Shown piece by piece: positions 9,173-18,197 of a stretch of 64,000 nt of DNA. The stretch spans positions 1 through 64,000 of the forward strand of contig NZ_LOHZ01000022.1 in NCBI RefSeq assembly GCF_001601575.1, in the 5' to 3' direction. Each line of letters begins with the position of its first letter. The stretch's first letter is position 1. The DNA is from Thermovenabulum gondwanense (GTDB lineage Bacteria; Bacillota; Thermosediminibacteria; Thermosediminibacterales; Thermosediminibacteraceae). A model generated the notes under the pieces. That model saw only the letters and a list, made by a program, of their open reading frames with translations, did not search any database and was not told where the DNA came from. The translations under genes and the position numbers were made by a program.

Positions 9173-10519
9173 TTATGTCATCTCATTTTGCCTATATTTT
9201 TCCACGCTTACAAACTTAGTATACTGGGATAGCCACAGAAGCTCAACCTTCCCGGTAGGACCGTTTCTCTGTTTTGCTATGATAACCTCTACTATATTCT
9301 TTTTATCGGTGTCCGGATTGTAGTAGTTTTCCCTGTACAAAAATGCAACCAGGTCGGAATCCTGCTCCAAGCTCCCCGATTCCCTTAGGTCGCTTAATAC
9401 CGGACGATGGTCAGCCCGGGCGTCGGGAGCCCTTGAAAGCTGGGATAAAGCAAGCACGGGCACGTTTAATTCCCTGGCCATAGCTTTCAGGGAACGGGAA
9501 ATTTCCGAAATTTCCTGCTGCCGTGTTTCCGACTGATTTCTGCTGGATATCAGCTGAAGATAGTCAATTACCACGAGCCCCAATCCTTTTTCAGCTTTTA
9601 GTCTTCTGGCTTTTGCCCTGATTTCCAGGCTGGTAATTCCGGGAGTATCATCGATGTAAATAGGAGCTTCCGAAAGGGGCCCCATTGCCCTGGCAAGCCT
9701 TGGCCAGTCCTCCTCTTCCAATTTCCCGGTTCTTAATTTGTGGCTGTCTACATTGGATTCGGCGCACAGCATTCGCTGAACCACCTGCTCTTTTGACATC
9801 TCAAGGCTGAATATGGCTACCGGTATTTTATACCTTATAGCCGCGTTTTGCGCAATATTCAGGGCAAAAGCGGTTTTGCCCATGCTCGGCCTTGCCGCAA
9901 CTATAATCAGGTCCGACGGCTGCAAACCCGATGTCATAGAGTCCAAATCAGGAAAACCGGTGGGTACCCCCGTTATCCCGCCTTTTGTATGGTAGAGCTT
10001 TTCAATTCTTTCAAAGGTGGAAAGGATCAAATCCTTTACGTGGTAAAAATTTTCCACCCTTCTTTTCTGGACTATATTGAATATTTTTCTTTCAGCCTCA
10101 TCAAGGATTTCTTCCACATCTTCTTTTGGCTCATAGGCAGAAGAAAGAATATGAGAGGCCGTTTCGATGAGTTTCCTTAAAAGAGCTTTTTCCTCAACTA
10201 TTTTGCAGTACTCAGCTATATTTGAAGGTGTAGGCACTATTTCGGTGAGGGTGGCCAGATAAGTGGCTCCTCCCACATCTTCTAACAACCTTTTATTTCT
10301 TAGAGATTCGGTAACGGTAATGAGGTCCACGGGATTTCTGTTTTCGTGAAGCTCTACAATGCATTCAAATAGTTTTCTGTGGGACTCCTTGTAGAAATCC
10401 TCGCTCTTTAACCTTTCTACAGCAACATAAATAGCCTCCTTAGAAAGAAGCATGGAGCCGAGGACCGACTGCTCTGCTTCAATATTGTAAGGAGGCACTT
10501 TTGAAAGGGCTTTTTCCAT
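9173..10519 (-). CDS. dnaB: Replicative DNA helicase DnaB
   Basis: 448-residue RecA-fold hexameric helicase that unwinds DNA ahead of the replisome (called DnaC in B. subtilis). An N-terminal helical domain (PPYNIEAEQSVLGSMLLS) precedes the ATPase domain with Walker A ARPSMGKTAFALN near residue 210, Walker B LGLVVIDYLQLI, and SGSLEQDSDLVAFLYR toward the C-terminus. No intein is present. ATG at 10519 lies 6 bases after the rplI stop, so the two are translationally close. Family and position are secure. Confidence 0.98.
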   Translation of the reverse strand: MEKALSKVPPYNIEAEQSVLGSMLLSKEAIYVAVERLKSEDFYKESHRKLFECIVELHENRNPVDLITVTESLRNKRLLEDVGGATYLATLTEIVPTPSNIAEYCKIVEEKALLRKLIETASHILSSAYEPKEDVEEILDEAERKIFNIVQKRRVENFYHVKDLILSTFERIEKLYHTKGGITGVPTGFPDLDSMTSGLQPSDLIIVAARPSMGKTAFALNIAQNAAIRYKIPVAIFSLEMSKEQVVQRMLCAESNVDSHKLRTGKLEEEDWPRLARAMGPLSEAPIYIDDTPGITSLEIRAKARRLKAEKGLGLVVIDYLQLISSRNQSETRQQEISEISRSLKAMARELNVPVLALSQLSRAPDARADHRPVLSDLRESGSLEQDSDLVAFLYRENYYNPDTDKKNIVEVIIAKQRNGPTGKVELLWLSQYTKFVSVEKYRQNEMT

Positions 10520-10525
10520 ATATTA

Positions 10526-10972
10526 TCACCCTTCAATTACGTTAATTTTAAACTTTGCTTCCACTTCCGGATGGATTTTTGCTGTGGCTTCATACACTCC
10601 GAGGGTCTTTATTACCTCCTGCAATACGATTTTTCTCTTATCGATATCTATTTTAAACTGTTCTTTCAAGCCCTCAGCAATGTCCTTTGTATTAATAGAA
10701 CCGTATAATTTGCCCTGTTCACCGGCCTTTACCTTCAATGTTAGGGTGCAATTTTCTATTTTTTTGGCAAGTTCCAGGGCCTCTCTTTTTTCCCTTTCCT
10801 TTTTATTCTCCACCGCCTTTTTTTCCTGTTCCAGCTTTGCTATGTTCCCCGAGGAAGCCTCTATGGCTAAATTCCTGGGGAAGAGGAAATTGCGGGCATA
10901 ACCGTCGGCCACATTAACCACATCGCCTTTTTTGCCCAGGTTTTTAACATCCTGAATTAAAATGACCTTCAT
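10526..10972 (-). CDS. rplI: 50S ribosomal protein L9
   Basis: 148-residue bL9: N-terminal [17 protein letters not shown] with [15 protein letters not shown], then a long Lys/Glu-rich connecting helix (about residues 45-75) and a C-terminal domain. An in-frame GTG lies 9 bases upstream, but the ATG at 10972 is preferred because GGGGTG sits at the correct distance and the family begins at MKVIL. Followed closely by dnaB. Confidence 0.97.
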   Translation of the reverse strand: MKVILIQDVKNLGKKGDVVNVADGYARNFLFPRNLAIEASSGNIAKLEQEKKAVENKKEREKREALELAKKIENCTLTLKVKAGEQGKLYGSINTKDIAEGLKEQFKIDIDKRKIVLQEVIKTLGVYEATAKIHPEVEAKFKINVIEG

Positions 10973-10996
10973 TTTTCTCACCCCTATAATATTAAG

Positions 10997-11935
10997 TTAC
11001 AATTTTCTAAAATTCATTAATATATCAAACATTCCGGCCCAGGCTACTATTTGCGCAAAGAAAGGATTGAAGAACACCAATAAGACCGCAAGAACTCTTA
11101 ATGGTTTTGATACATTGTATTTGCCAAAGTAATAGGCAAGAAGGGAAAAGCCTTCTATAAAAAAGGCAAAGTAAAATACCAGCTGCAAATTCATCCCTAT
11201 GGTTTTTAATATTCCCGCAGGCCAGTAGGGTTCAAGGAAAGTGAGCAATATCCCAATCATGAAAAAAAATACCGTAAAGGACGGAAGCTTCCACTGCCAG
11301 AAAGGGGTAAAATCCTTAATCCTGCTTCCTAACTTTGTTATTACAAGTTTTGCCACACTGTAATTTAAAAAGGAGTCTACAATGGAAGCGAGCACAAATA
11401 CCCCGGGGATTGCCATTGAGAGAAGGTTTACCGCCTGCTTAAAGTTTTGTGTGGTCTGTTCCACCAATTCTTTATTCATGCCCATGGATGTGTAAAATTT
11501 CGTTACCTGCTCCACGGATTCTTTCAATGCAGCAATTTCCTCATTTATAGGGTTAATTCCCATTACGTAAAGGGAAATAATAATCAAAACCACCTTGGCT
11601 ATAAGGGAAGCCACGGTGCCCACCGCCAAGCATTTTTCTGCGGAAAAATCCTTACTTATTGCCCATCCTAAGGCTATCCCTATAAGCCCAAATCCCAAAA
11701 TTACGGTAAGAGCCTGTAGAGGTCCTTCCAGCATGGCTACGATGATGCCCGATACGACTGTGGCAAGGATGCTTATTTTCAATCCATGCCTTATACCGAG
11801 AAGTATTATAGGTACAGGCCAGACAAGGCTTGCAAAGGTCCCCAGAATCGGTATATAAAGCGAAAGCAAGCTTAGAATAATCGTAATTGCTGATAGAAGC
11901 GCTCCCTCAACCAGTGCCCTGGTATTGTTTTGCAT
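10997..11935 (-). CDS. DUF2232 (YybS-like) membrane protein
   Basis: 312-residue polytopic membrane protein with about eight hydrophobic segments and the EGALLSAITIILSLLS start of the DUF2232/YybS family. The gene lies between rpsR and rplI as in many Firmicutes; in B. subtilis gdpP (yybT) is adjacent, but here the next gene is directly rplI. A strong terminator (11957-11985) separates it from rpsR, so some independent transcription or read-through is needed. ATG at 11935 with GGGGG upstream. Function unknown; ECF-type S-component-like architecture has been suggested for such proteins. Confidence 0.85.
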   Translation of the reverse strand: MQNNTRALVEGALLSAITIILSLLSLYIPILGTFASLVWPVPIILLGIRHGLKISILATVVSGIIVAMLEGPLQALTVILGFGLIGIALGWAISKDFSAEKCLAVGTVASLIAKVVLIIISLYVMGINPINEEIAALKESVEQVTKFYTSMGMNKELVEQTTQNFKQAVNLLSMAIPGVFVLASIVDSFLNYSVAKLVITKLGSRIKDFTPFWQWKLPSFTVFFFMIGILLTFLEPYWPAGILKTIGMNLQLVFYFAFFIEGFSLLAYYFGKYNVSKPLRVLAVLLVFFNPFFAQIVAWAGMFDILMNFRKL

Positions 11936-11956
11936 AAGTTTTCCCCCTTTTTGCTT

Positions 11957-11985
11957 AAAAAAAGAGAGGGATTACCCCTCTCTTT
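11957..11985 (-). terminator. Terminator after rpsF-ssb-rpsR
   Basis: On the minus strand AAAGAGAGGG and CCCTCTCTTT form a 10-bp stem followed by a run of Ts; it starts at the rpsR stop codon. Confidence 0.85.
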
Positions 11986-12208
11986 ATTCCGTGGTAAACG
12001 GCAGTAAAGCCATGTTTCTGGCTCTTTTGATGGCAACGGTAAGCTGCCTTTGATGTCTTGCACAATTACCTGTAATCCTACGGGGCAAGATTTTTGCTCT
12101 TTCGGTTATAAATTTCCTCAATCTTGCCACGTCTTTGTAATCAATATAATCTATTTTATCCACGCAGAAACTGCAGACCTTTTTCTTCTTGTTCTTTTTC
12201 GCCTTCAC
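11984..12208 (-). CDS. rpsR: 30S ribosomal protein S18
   Basis: 74-residue bS18 with the core [18 protein letters not shown] and [15 protein letters not shown]. Cys residues in VCSFC and NCARH make it the zinc-binding (C+) type. GTG at 12208 is chosen because AAGGAGG lies about 7 bases upstream. Last gene of the rpsF-ssb-rpsR operon, followed by a terminator overlapping its stop. Confidence 0.97.
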   Translation of the reverse strand: MKAKKNKKKKVCSFCVDKIDYIDYKDVARLRKFITERAKILPRRITGNCARHQRQLTVAIKRARNMALLPFTTE

Positions 12209-12232
12209 CCTCTATCCTCCTTTTCTTAATAC

Positions 12233-12685
12233 TTAGAAGGGCAAATCTTCTCCGGCGTTTAAATCCTCATCGAAATCAAAATTCAAATCTATATCCGGGT
12301 CATTAAATCCTTCTTCAAAAGCACCCGTCTGGGGTTCGGGTTCCCTTTCCTGGGAATCCGTTGCCTTAGGCCTATCCAAAAATTGTATTTCTTCAGCTAC
12401 CACTTCGGTAACCCATTTTCTTGTACCATTTTGAGTCTCAAAAGACCTCACCTGCAGCCTTCCGCTAACCCCCACGAGTCTGCCCTTTCTAAGGTTGCTC
12501 GCACATTGTTCGGCCAATTTTCTCCAAACCACGATGGGAATAAAATCCGTATCTCTTTCCCCTTTTTGATTCAAAAAGGGCCTCGAGACGGCCAGCGTGA
12601 AGGTAGCCACGGCTACCCCGCTCCCAGGGGTGTACCTCAGTTCGGGGTCTTTTGTAAGCCTTCCGATTAAAATAACCTTATTCAA
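12233..12685 (-). CDS. ssb: Single-stranded DNA-binding protein
   Basis: 150-residue SSB. The OB fold occupies about residues 1-105 ([19 protein letters not shown] start), followed by an acidic, disordered tail ending in GEDLPF, the conserved tip that recruits partner proteins. TTG at 12685 is supported by AGGGGTG upstream. Between rpsF and rpsR, the classic Firmicute order. Confidence 0.98.
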   Translation of the reverse strand: MNKVILIGRLTKDPELRYTPGSGVAVATFTLAVSRPFLNQKGERDTDFIPIVVWRKLAEQCASNLRKGRLVGVSGRLQVRSFETQNGTRKWVTEVVAEEIQFLDRPKATDSQEREPEPQTGAFEEGFNDPDIDLNFDFDEDLNAGEDLPF

Positions 12686-12696
12686 GTTTTACACCC

Positions 12697-12984
12697 CTAT
12701 CTATCCTTCCGGATAACGATGTGCCTTAAAACGCCGGTGGTAATCTTCAAAAGCCTTTCCATTTCCTGCACCGCCGATGGGTCTGCAGTAAAGTACATTA
12801 TTACATAATACCCTTCTTTGCGGTGCTCAATGGGGTAGGCCAATCTTCTTTTTCCCCACCGTTCGATCTCCTGTACCTCTCCCCCTCTGTCGGTAATTAC
12901 GCTTTTGAACTTTTCAATCAAAGAATTGGTTGAATCCTCATTCAAATCGGGGTCGAGGATGTACATGGTTTCATAGCTCCTCAT
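12697..12984 (-). CDS. rpsF: 30S ribosomal protein S6
   Basis: 95-residue bS6, starting MRSYETMYILDPDL and containing GKRRLAYPIEHRKEGYYV. ATG at 12984 is preceded by GAGGAGGTG. First gene of rpsF-ssb-rpsR, with a promoter overlapping the end of the upstream DUF951 gene. Confidence 0.98.
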   Translation of the reverse strand: MRSYETMYILDPDLNEDSTNSLIEKFKSVITDRGGEVQEIERWGKRRLAYPIEHRKEGYYVIMYFTADPSAVQEMERLLKITTGVLRHIVIRKDR

Positions 12985-13044
12985 CTTTTCACCTCCTCGG
13001 ACATTTGGCCCCGGAATTTCACCGGAGCAGAGATGCTCTTGCGT

Positions 13045-13073
13045 ATTATATCATTATTCTGTCAGATTTTCAA
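13045..13073 (-). promoter_or_regulatory. Promoter of rpsF-ssb-rpsR
   Basis: Minus-strand TTGAAA (13068-13073) and perfect TATAAT (13045-13050) with a 17-base spacer, 61 bases upstream of rpsF and overlapping the 3' end of the DUF951 gene. Confidence 0.65.
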
Positions 13074-13266
13074 GCTCTCCCGGTCCCATACTTTTTACTA
13101 TCTTTTTAACGCCTTTTTCGAATTTTGGCCGCGGGATCATGACTTTTCTTCCACATCCCAAGCATTTTATCCCTATATCGGCTCCCAGCCTCCATATTTC
13201 CCATTGAAAGCTTCCGCAGGGGTGCTTTTTTTTCATTTCAACTACATCACCGAGATAAAATTTCAA
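13054..13266 (-). CDS. DUF951 family protein (YyzM-like)
   Basis: 70-residue small protein of the DUF951 family: FYLGDVVEMKKKHPCGSFQW, then GADIGIKCLGCGRKVMIPR, with three Cys that may bind zinc. Starts at GTG 13287 and ATG 13272 are possible, but TTG at 13266 gives the family-like N-terminus and puts AGGAG 8 bases upstream. It follows mscS and precedes rpsF, as in the yyaF-yyzM-rpsF neighbourhood of B. subtilis. Function unknown. Confidence 0.85.
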   Translation of the reverse strand: MKFYLGDVVEMKKKHPCGSFQWEIWRLGADIGIKCLGCGRKVMIPRPKFEKGVKKIVKSMGPGELENLTE

Positions 13267-13279
13267 TTGCATCACTCCT

Positions 13280-14086
13280 TTAAGCACCTTTTAGCGGGGC
13301 TTTAAAATAAGCAAAACTTATTTTTTCTTTTTCAAAACGTTCCTTGATTTTCTTCCTGATTTCCCTTTCTACCGCCCACTGCTTAAGCGGAGTTGTCTTA
13401 GATATAATGGTGAATTCGATTCCTTCCAGTCCAAAATCTGTGATACCTAAAACATCCGGGCCTTCTTTTATGTACTCCAGGGTTTTAATTTCCTCGCATA
13501 TTTCCCTTAGAATGCTGAAAACCCTTTCTATATTTTCTTCATAGGATACCTTTACCTTCACGAGCGCCCTCATATTGCCCCTCGTGTGGTTTGTTACCCT
13601 TTTAATCTCCCCGTTGGGTATTATATGGAGCTGTCCACCAAAATCCCTGAGTTTTGTAATTCGGAACCCTACCTCCTCCACAAAGCCCTCTACTTCTCCT
13701 GTTTCAATGTAATCCCCCACCTGGTATTGATCTTCAAACAAAATGAAAAATCCCGCAATTACATCTTTCACAAGGCTTTGGGCTCCAAATCCCACCGCGA
13801 TGCCGCCGATGCCCGCAGCGGTTAATAGAGAAGAGGTGTTTATACCTGCCAGGTCCAGAAGTATCAGGAGCGCGACGAAATATACGGTGTATTTCAAAAG
13901 GCTTTTTAAAAGCCCTCCCAAGGTTTTTATTCTGTTCTCATTTGTCTTAATTATTTTCGTCTGCCGGTGAAAAAGGCCATCAATGAACCGGTTTAATATT
14001 TTTACGATTAATACCGATAAAATTATAACATAAAGCATTTTTGCGTATTTAGTGTTTAAAAAACTCAGCTGAGTCCAATAGTTCAT
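13280..14086 (-). CDS. Small-conductance mechanosensitive channel (MscS family)
   Basis: 268-residue MscS family channel that opens under membrane tension to release solutes. Hydrophobic segments occur near residues 17-33 and 60-85; the pore-lining Gly/Ala helix is TAAGIGGIAVGFGAQSLVKD, followed by the beta domain (DQYQVGDYIETGEVEGFVEE). The family is close to B. subtilis YkuT/MscY, also found next to yyzM. ATG at 14086 has GGGTG upstream. DUF951 follows almost without gap. Confidence 0.92.
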   Translation of the reverse strand: MNYWTQLSFLNTKYAKMLYVIILSVLIVKILNRFIDGLFHRQTKIIKTNENRIKTLGGLLKSLLKYTVYFVALLILLDLAGINTSSLLTAAGIGGIAVGFGAQSLVKDVIAGFFILFEDQYQVGDYIETGEVEGFVEEVGFRITKLRDFGGQLHIIPNGEIKRVTNHTRGNMRALVKVKVSYEENIERVFSILREICEEIKTLEYIKEGPDVLGITDFGLEGIEFTIISKTTPLKQWAVEREIRKKIKERFEKEKISFAYFKAPLKGA

Positions 14087-14100
14087 AAAGAAAACACCCT

Positions 14101-14676
14101 TTATATAGTAATGGTTTTAAACAACGTCATTTTTTCTACGATTGTGTACATATTCGTAATGCTTCCCACCTGCAGTTTCTCTTTAAGGTTATAGTAATCC
14201 AAGCAGGTGCCACAGGAAAGTATGCTTACTCCTTTTTCTTCAAGGGTTTTTAATATTCCCGTAATTTCCGAACCCCCGGTGGTCAGGAAAACTCCGCTGT
14301 TTACAAAAATTATGGATTCGGGTAGTTTTTGCGATTCGCTCAATGCATATAAAAAACTTCTCATAAGCAATTTCCCGAGCTCTTCGGAACCTTGTCCAAA
14401 AGTATTCCTGCCAATCAGAACCACATAATCATCTTTTCCCTCGGTTTTATCTTCTTTTTTTTCTTCCTTATGAGCAGTTAAATAAAATAGTCCTTCCTTT
14501 TCTTCCGCTTTTACGGAAAATCCTCTGCTTTTTAGAAACTTAGATACATTCTCTTTTGATACCTCATTATCCACGATTACAGTTATATCTTCAATGTTTT
14601 CATTTTCTTCCAGTGCGTTTTTGGTCATAATAACAGGTTCCGGGCATTTTTTCCCCCTGCAGTCCACGCTTACCAT
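14101..14676 (-). CDS. yedF: YedF-like sulfurtransferase-type protein of selenium metabolism
   Basis: 191-residue two-domain protein. Residues 1-70 are a TusA-like domain with the DCRGKKCPEPV motif (Cys11 is the usual persulfide Cys); residues 80-191 are a DsrE-like domain with TFGQGSEELGKLLMRSF and GVSILSCGTCLDYY. This fusion is annotated as YedF and co-occurs with selenoprotein machinery, hinting that the organism uses selenium. ATG at 14676 with GGAGG. No selA/selD in the window, so the selenium link is by family only. Confidence 0.85.
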   Translation of the reverse strand: MVSVDCRGKKCPEPVIMTKNALEENENIEDITVIVDNEVSKENVSKFLKSRGFSVKAEEKEGLFYLTAHKEEKKEDKTEGKDDYVVLIGRNTFGQGSEELGKLLMRSFLYALSESQKLPESIIFVNSGVFLTTGGSEITGILKTLEEKGVSILSCGTCLDYYNLKEKLQVGSITNMYTIVEKMTLFKTITI

Positions 14677-14689
14677 ATTTTTCCTCCTT

Positions 14690-15265
14690 TTAAATAAATT
14701 TTATAACCTTCGGAAATATTGTATCAATAACCCTTAACTGATTCAATATCTTCGATTCATTGAGCAAGTTCCAAAAGTATCTATTGTTAAAAATTGTGAA
14801 AAAGGGCTGAAAAGCCGTTGTAACTATGGAAAGCCATAAAGCAATAGCGATAAGGGATAAAAAAGCTCCGGACAGCCTGTTTAAAAAAGACATTTTTGTT
14901 TTCTTTGTTAACCCAGCAATAAAATATTCAGCCACGGCAAAAATAATCTGTATCCCGGCGAAGATAACGAGAAAAGCTATTGCATTTAATGCCATATCCA
15001 AAATCATTCTATGATTTAATATCCCGGCCGGAAGGGGATCGGAAGGCAATCTCCCGGTGCCCAAATTAAAAACCTGAGCCAATCTTCGTTCCAGGCCAAA
15101 ATTTTTTGAAAGAAAATCTACAGTGTTTTTTTGATAAAAAATAGCAGCATAGATTGAAATTATTATTCCCACTACATTTATAGCTGATGTTACAATCCCT
15201 CTTGTGTACCCATCTACAGCTCCTTTTATAAAAATAAAAAGTAAAAAAATATCGAGGAAATTCAT
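14690..15265 (-). CDS. CvpA family membrane protein
   Basis: 191-residue protein with four hydrophobic segments, matching CvpA (colicin V production) proteins: MNFLDIFLLFIFIKGAVDGYTRG start. The second in-frame ATG (15265) is preferred because GAGGAG lies 8 bases upstream, whereas the ATG at 15274 directly abuts it. Family function is ill-defined (envelope homeostasis). Precedes yedF. Confidence 0.82.
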   Translation of the reverse strand: MNFLDIFLLFIFIKGAVDGYTRGIVTSAINVVGIIISIYAAIFYQKNTVDFLSKNFGLERRLAQVFNLGTGRLPSDPLPAGILNHRMILDMALNAIAFLVIFAGIQIIFAVAEYFIAGLTKKTKMSFLNRLSGAFLSLIAIALWLSIVTTAFQPFFTIFNNRYFWNLLNESKILNQLRVIDTIFPKVIKFI

Positions 15266-15397
15266 AAAAAGCATCTCCTCTACAAAAGGATACTTATTAA
15301 TAAGATATGCATTTTATGGAATTTTGTTACAAAAATGAATAGATTTTTACTATCAGTGTCAATAATATTAAAAAATGCTCTGTTTAGGAGGTTTCCG

Positions 15398-15982
15398 ATG
15401 ATAATACCGCAGTTATTGCGAACCGAGGAAATAAGGGTTCATATAGAAAATCCTCTTGCTTCTGAAATCCTTTCAAGGGGCATAGGGAGAATTTTAGAAG
15501 AGGAATGGAAGCAGCAAAGCGAAATTGTTTTTTTATGTATCGGAACCGATAGATCCACAGGTGATTCCTTGGGGCCAATGGTTGGAAATTTTCTTTTAGA
15601 AGATCCTGTTATAAAAAAAATCCCCCTTGTAAACGTTTTCGGATGTTTGAAAGAGCCGGTTCACGCTGGAAATCTCGAAAAAGTATTGCAGGAACTTAAC
15701 GATTCAAAGGAAAAACCTTTTATTATAGCTATTGACGCTTCCTTAGGAAGGCTCGAAAATATCGGCACTATTAAGCTGGGCAAGGGACCGTTAAAGCCCG
15801 GTGCCGGGGTGAAAAAAGAATTACCTCCCGTTGGGGCTTTTCATATTACGGGAACCGTCAATTTTGGAGGCCTGATGGAGTACTTAGTCCTGCAGAATAC
15901 GAGGCTTTATATAGTTTACGAAATGGCAAAGGTTATATCGGATTCCATACATAAAGGAATAATCCTTTATTTCAGGAAATAA
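15398..15982 (+). CDS. yyaC: Spore protease-like protein YyaC
   Basis: 194-residue YyaC family protein, related to the GPR germination protease fold, present only in spore formers. Motifs: FLCIGTDRSTGDSLGPMVG near residue 55, HAGNLEKVL, AIDASLG near residue 115, and GAFHITGTVNFGG. ATG at 15398 is chosen since AGGAGG sits 7 bases upstream; a longer frame from 15335 lacks a ribosome site. It is the only plus-strand gene left of the origin and overlaps the convergent lipid kinase gene by 11 bases. In B. subtilis yyaC lies next to spo0J. Confidence 0.9.
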   Translation: MIIPQLLRTEEIRVHIENPLASEILSRGIGRILEEEWKQQSEIVFLCIGTDRSTGDSLGPMVGNFLLEDPVIKKIPLVNVFGCLKEPVHAGNLEKVLQELNDSKEKPFIIAIDASLGRLENIGTIKLGKGPLKPGAGVKKELPPVGAFHITGTVNFGGLMEYLVLQNTRLYIVYEMAKVISDSIHKGIILYFRK

Positions 15983-16832
15983 TGTTTATAGCCCCGGGCC
16001 ATAATTCAAAGGTTTTTGGCGTAACCCCGATTATATCCCCATCGGTGTGAACCAAAATCGGAGACCGGCTTTTTATTGTAACCTTCTTCCCCCGTATGGT
16101 TTCGTACGACCGATGGGTGGTATGCCTTCCTGTGAATACTTTTGGTAAAAATCTTAATATCTCGAGTTTGCCAACCTCATTTACTATCGAAACGTCTAAA
16201 TATCCGTCATCCGGCTGGGCGGTAGGGCATATCATCATACCGCCGCCATAATACCTGCCATTGCTAACCGTAACAAGCCACACCCTTTTTTTTAGCACTT
16301 TACCATCGAGAATAATTTCAACTTCCTGGGGTTTAAACCTTAAAAGGGTCTTTATTACCGCAAATATATAGGCCGCGCTGCCCTTTAAAAACTTAACTTC
16401 ATTATTCACGCAATCCGCTACGAAGGCATCCAGCCCTGCCCCCGCTGCGTTGATAAGTATTTCACCATTACAGCTTATAACATCTACCTTTCTGGTGTTT
16501 CCCCTTTTAATCAAATCTAAAGATTTCTCTATATCTTCGGGAATACCCACGGTCCTCGCAAAATCATTTCCTGTTCCCGCAGGTATTATACCTAATTTTA
16601 CTTCTTTACCGGCTAAGGATTTTACAATTTCCCTTATGGTTCCATCTCCACCCACGGAAACTATGGTGTTAAAACCCTGTTCCCAGGCTTTTTGCGCTAA
16701 ATAAGTAGCTTCTCCTGCCCGACTGGTAAAGCAGTAATTGTATTTTATATCGATCTTTTTTTGGATTTTAGACCAAACCCCTTTAGCCCTTCCTCTCCCT
16801 GCTACTGGATTTATTACAAAAAATACCGACAA
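15972..16832 (-). CDS. Diacylglycerol kinase family lipid kinase
   Basis: 286-residue DagK/YegS-type kinase that phosphorylates lipid or sphingoid substrates with ATP. Marks: FFVINPVAGRGRAKGVW at the N-terminus, VSVGGDGTIREIVKSL near residue 55, PAGTGNDFARTVGIP near residue 80. TTG start at 16832 has GGGGAG about 9 bases upstream. Its 3' end overlaps yyaC by 11 bases tail-to-tail. Likely phosphatidic acid recycling; exact lipid unknown. Confidence 0.9.
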   Translation of the reverse strand: MSVFFVINPVAGRGRAKGVWSKIQKKIDIKYNYCFTSRAGEATYLAQKAWEQGFNTIVSVGGDGTIREIVKSLAGKEVKLGIIPAGTGNDFARTVGIPEDIEKSLDLIKRGNTRKVDVISCNGEILINAAGAGLDAFVADCVNNEVKFLKGSAAYIFAVIKTLLRFKPQEVEIILDGKVLKKRVWLVTVSNGRYYGGGMMICPTAQPDDGYLDVSIVNEVGKLEILRFLPKVFTGRHTTHRSYETIRGKKVTIKSRSPILVHTDGDIIGVTPKTFELWPGAINIIS

Positions 16833-16859
16833 CCGTTATTTCTCCCCTTCCTGCATTTT

Positions 16860-17225
16860 TTATCCGTTTTCCGTCCTTATCATTTCGCATTTACCGTTAA
16901 ACTCAGCGCCCTCTTCAACTATAATCCCTTCAACCTTCACATCTCCGGTTACCTTCCCCGAAGTTTTAATATAAAGTTTTCCTTTTAAAAATATATTACC
17001 CTGGTACTCGCCCGCTATTACGGCATTGTTGGCTTTTATCTGGGCTTTTACCTTAGATCCTTCCGATATTATTATATCGCTTTCGCTTTCTATCTCTCCC
17101 TCCATCGTTCCATCGATTTTAAGGACCCCGCTGGAAATTATCTTGCCCTGAAATTCTGCATTTTTCCCTATAATCGTTTCTACCCTGTCTTTCGCCGAAT
17201 TTAATTCTTCCTTTTTGCCGAACAT
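16860..17225 (-). CDS. Bactofilin family cytoskeletal protein
   Basis: 121-residue bactofilin: short tail, then a repetitive beta-helix (ETIIGKNAEFQGKI ... LKIDGTMEGEIES ... ITGDV-like turns). Bactofilins polymerise without nucleotide and often localise cell-wall enzymes. The adjacent upstream gene encodes an M23 peptidase, the classic bactofilin partner; both are on the minus strand, 18 bases apart. ATG at 17225 with GGGGGG upstream. Confidence 0.93.
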   Translation of the reverse strand: MFGKKEELNSAKDRVETIIGKNAEFQGKIISSGVLKIDGTMEGEIESESDIIISEGSKVKAQIKANNAVIAGEYQGNIFLKGKLYIKTSGKVTGDVKVEGIIVEEGAEFNGKCEMIRTENG

Positions 17226-17243
17226 AAATTCCCCCCTGTTTTT

Positions 17244-18182
17244 TCAATCCTGATAGGATTGTTTTTTTATGTAGGTTAAAGGATCTATAAATCTACCATT
17301 GTGTAAAATAGAAAAATGAAGGTGAGCACCGGTGCTTCTCCCCGTGCTTCCCACCGCAGCTATATCCTGGCCCTTTAAAACTTTTTGTCCTTTTCTTACA
17401 AGTATTTTTGAGGCATGAGAATACATGGTCTGTATTCCATTATTATGATTAATAATAACGGTATATCCGTATCCCGCCTTGTATCCGGCAAATACCACCA
17501 CTCCGTTTGCCGCCGCTTTAATCTTTGTACCGTAAGCTGCCGAAATATCAACTCCATCGTGAAACTCTCTGCCTCTCCCGAAGGGATTTTTCCTGTAGCC
17601 AAAATCAGAAGTTATTTCACCCTGCACCGGCCATAAACCCGGGATGGAATCTACCCTTTCCTTCATTTCCATTAAAGCTTCTGAAAGATTTATCAGATTT
17701 TTTTCCTTTTCCTCCAATTTTTCATTTAGGTCGTTTAGTATCAAAAGTAATTCTCCTCGATTTATATCCCCACGGCTGGAAAGCCCCATAGTTTTCTGCT
17801 GTGTAAGCCCGTAATCTTGTATTTTAAATGTACTGTCTTTCAAGACCTGGTTTAATTTACCTTCCAATTCCTCTATTTTGGACAATTTTTTTTCGACCTC
17901 ATTTATTTTGTCTTCTAATTGTTTTTTCTGCTGATTGTATTCCTTTATTTTATGTTCCATTTCCTTGTAATTTTCATTTTCCTGTAAGAGTTTATAATTT
18001 TCCGATTTGATGAGATTTATGTATCTTATAAGGTTAAAGGTTAAAAGCACAATAAGAAACAAAGAAAATATCACGCCGTATTTAACTATGGAAATTTTTT
18101 TAGAATCCAGAAAGAAGGAAAGGGTTTTTTTATCCGAATGGGGCACTATCATTATGGTCATACTATCTTTCTTTTTTTTCAT
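17244..18182 (-). CDS. Membrane-anchored M23 metallopeptidase
   Basis: 312-residue cell-wall endopeptidase. A transmembrane segment (about residues 33-52) follows a Lys-rich cytoplasmic tail; a coiled coil spans about 65-190; the M23 LytM domain at about 200-305 has its zinc ligands in FHDGVDISA and the catalytic GAHLHFSIL (HxH). ATG at 18182 with GGGAGG. The neighbouring bactofilin suggests a cytoskeleton-coupled wall-remodelling pair, as in cell-shape systems of other bacteria. Confidence 0.92.
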   Translation of the reverse strand: MKKKKDSMTIMIVPHSDKKTLSFFLDSKKISIVKYGVIFSLFLIVLLTFNLIRYINLIKSENYKLLQENENYKEMEHKIKEYNQQKKQLEDKINEVEKKLSKIEELEGKLNQVLKDSTFKIQDYGLTQQKTMGLSSRGDINRGELLLILNDLNEKLEEKEKNLINLSEALMEMKERVDSIPGLWPVQGEITSDFGYRKNPFGRGREFHDGVDISAAYGTKIKAAANGVVVFAGYKAGYGYTVIINHNNGIQTMYSHASKILVRKGQKVLKGQDIAAVGSTGRSTGAHLHFSILHNGRFIDPLTYIKKQSYQD

Positions 18183-18197
18183 ATATCATCCTCCCGG

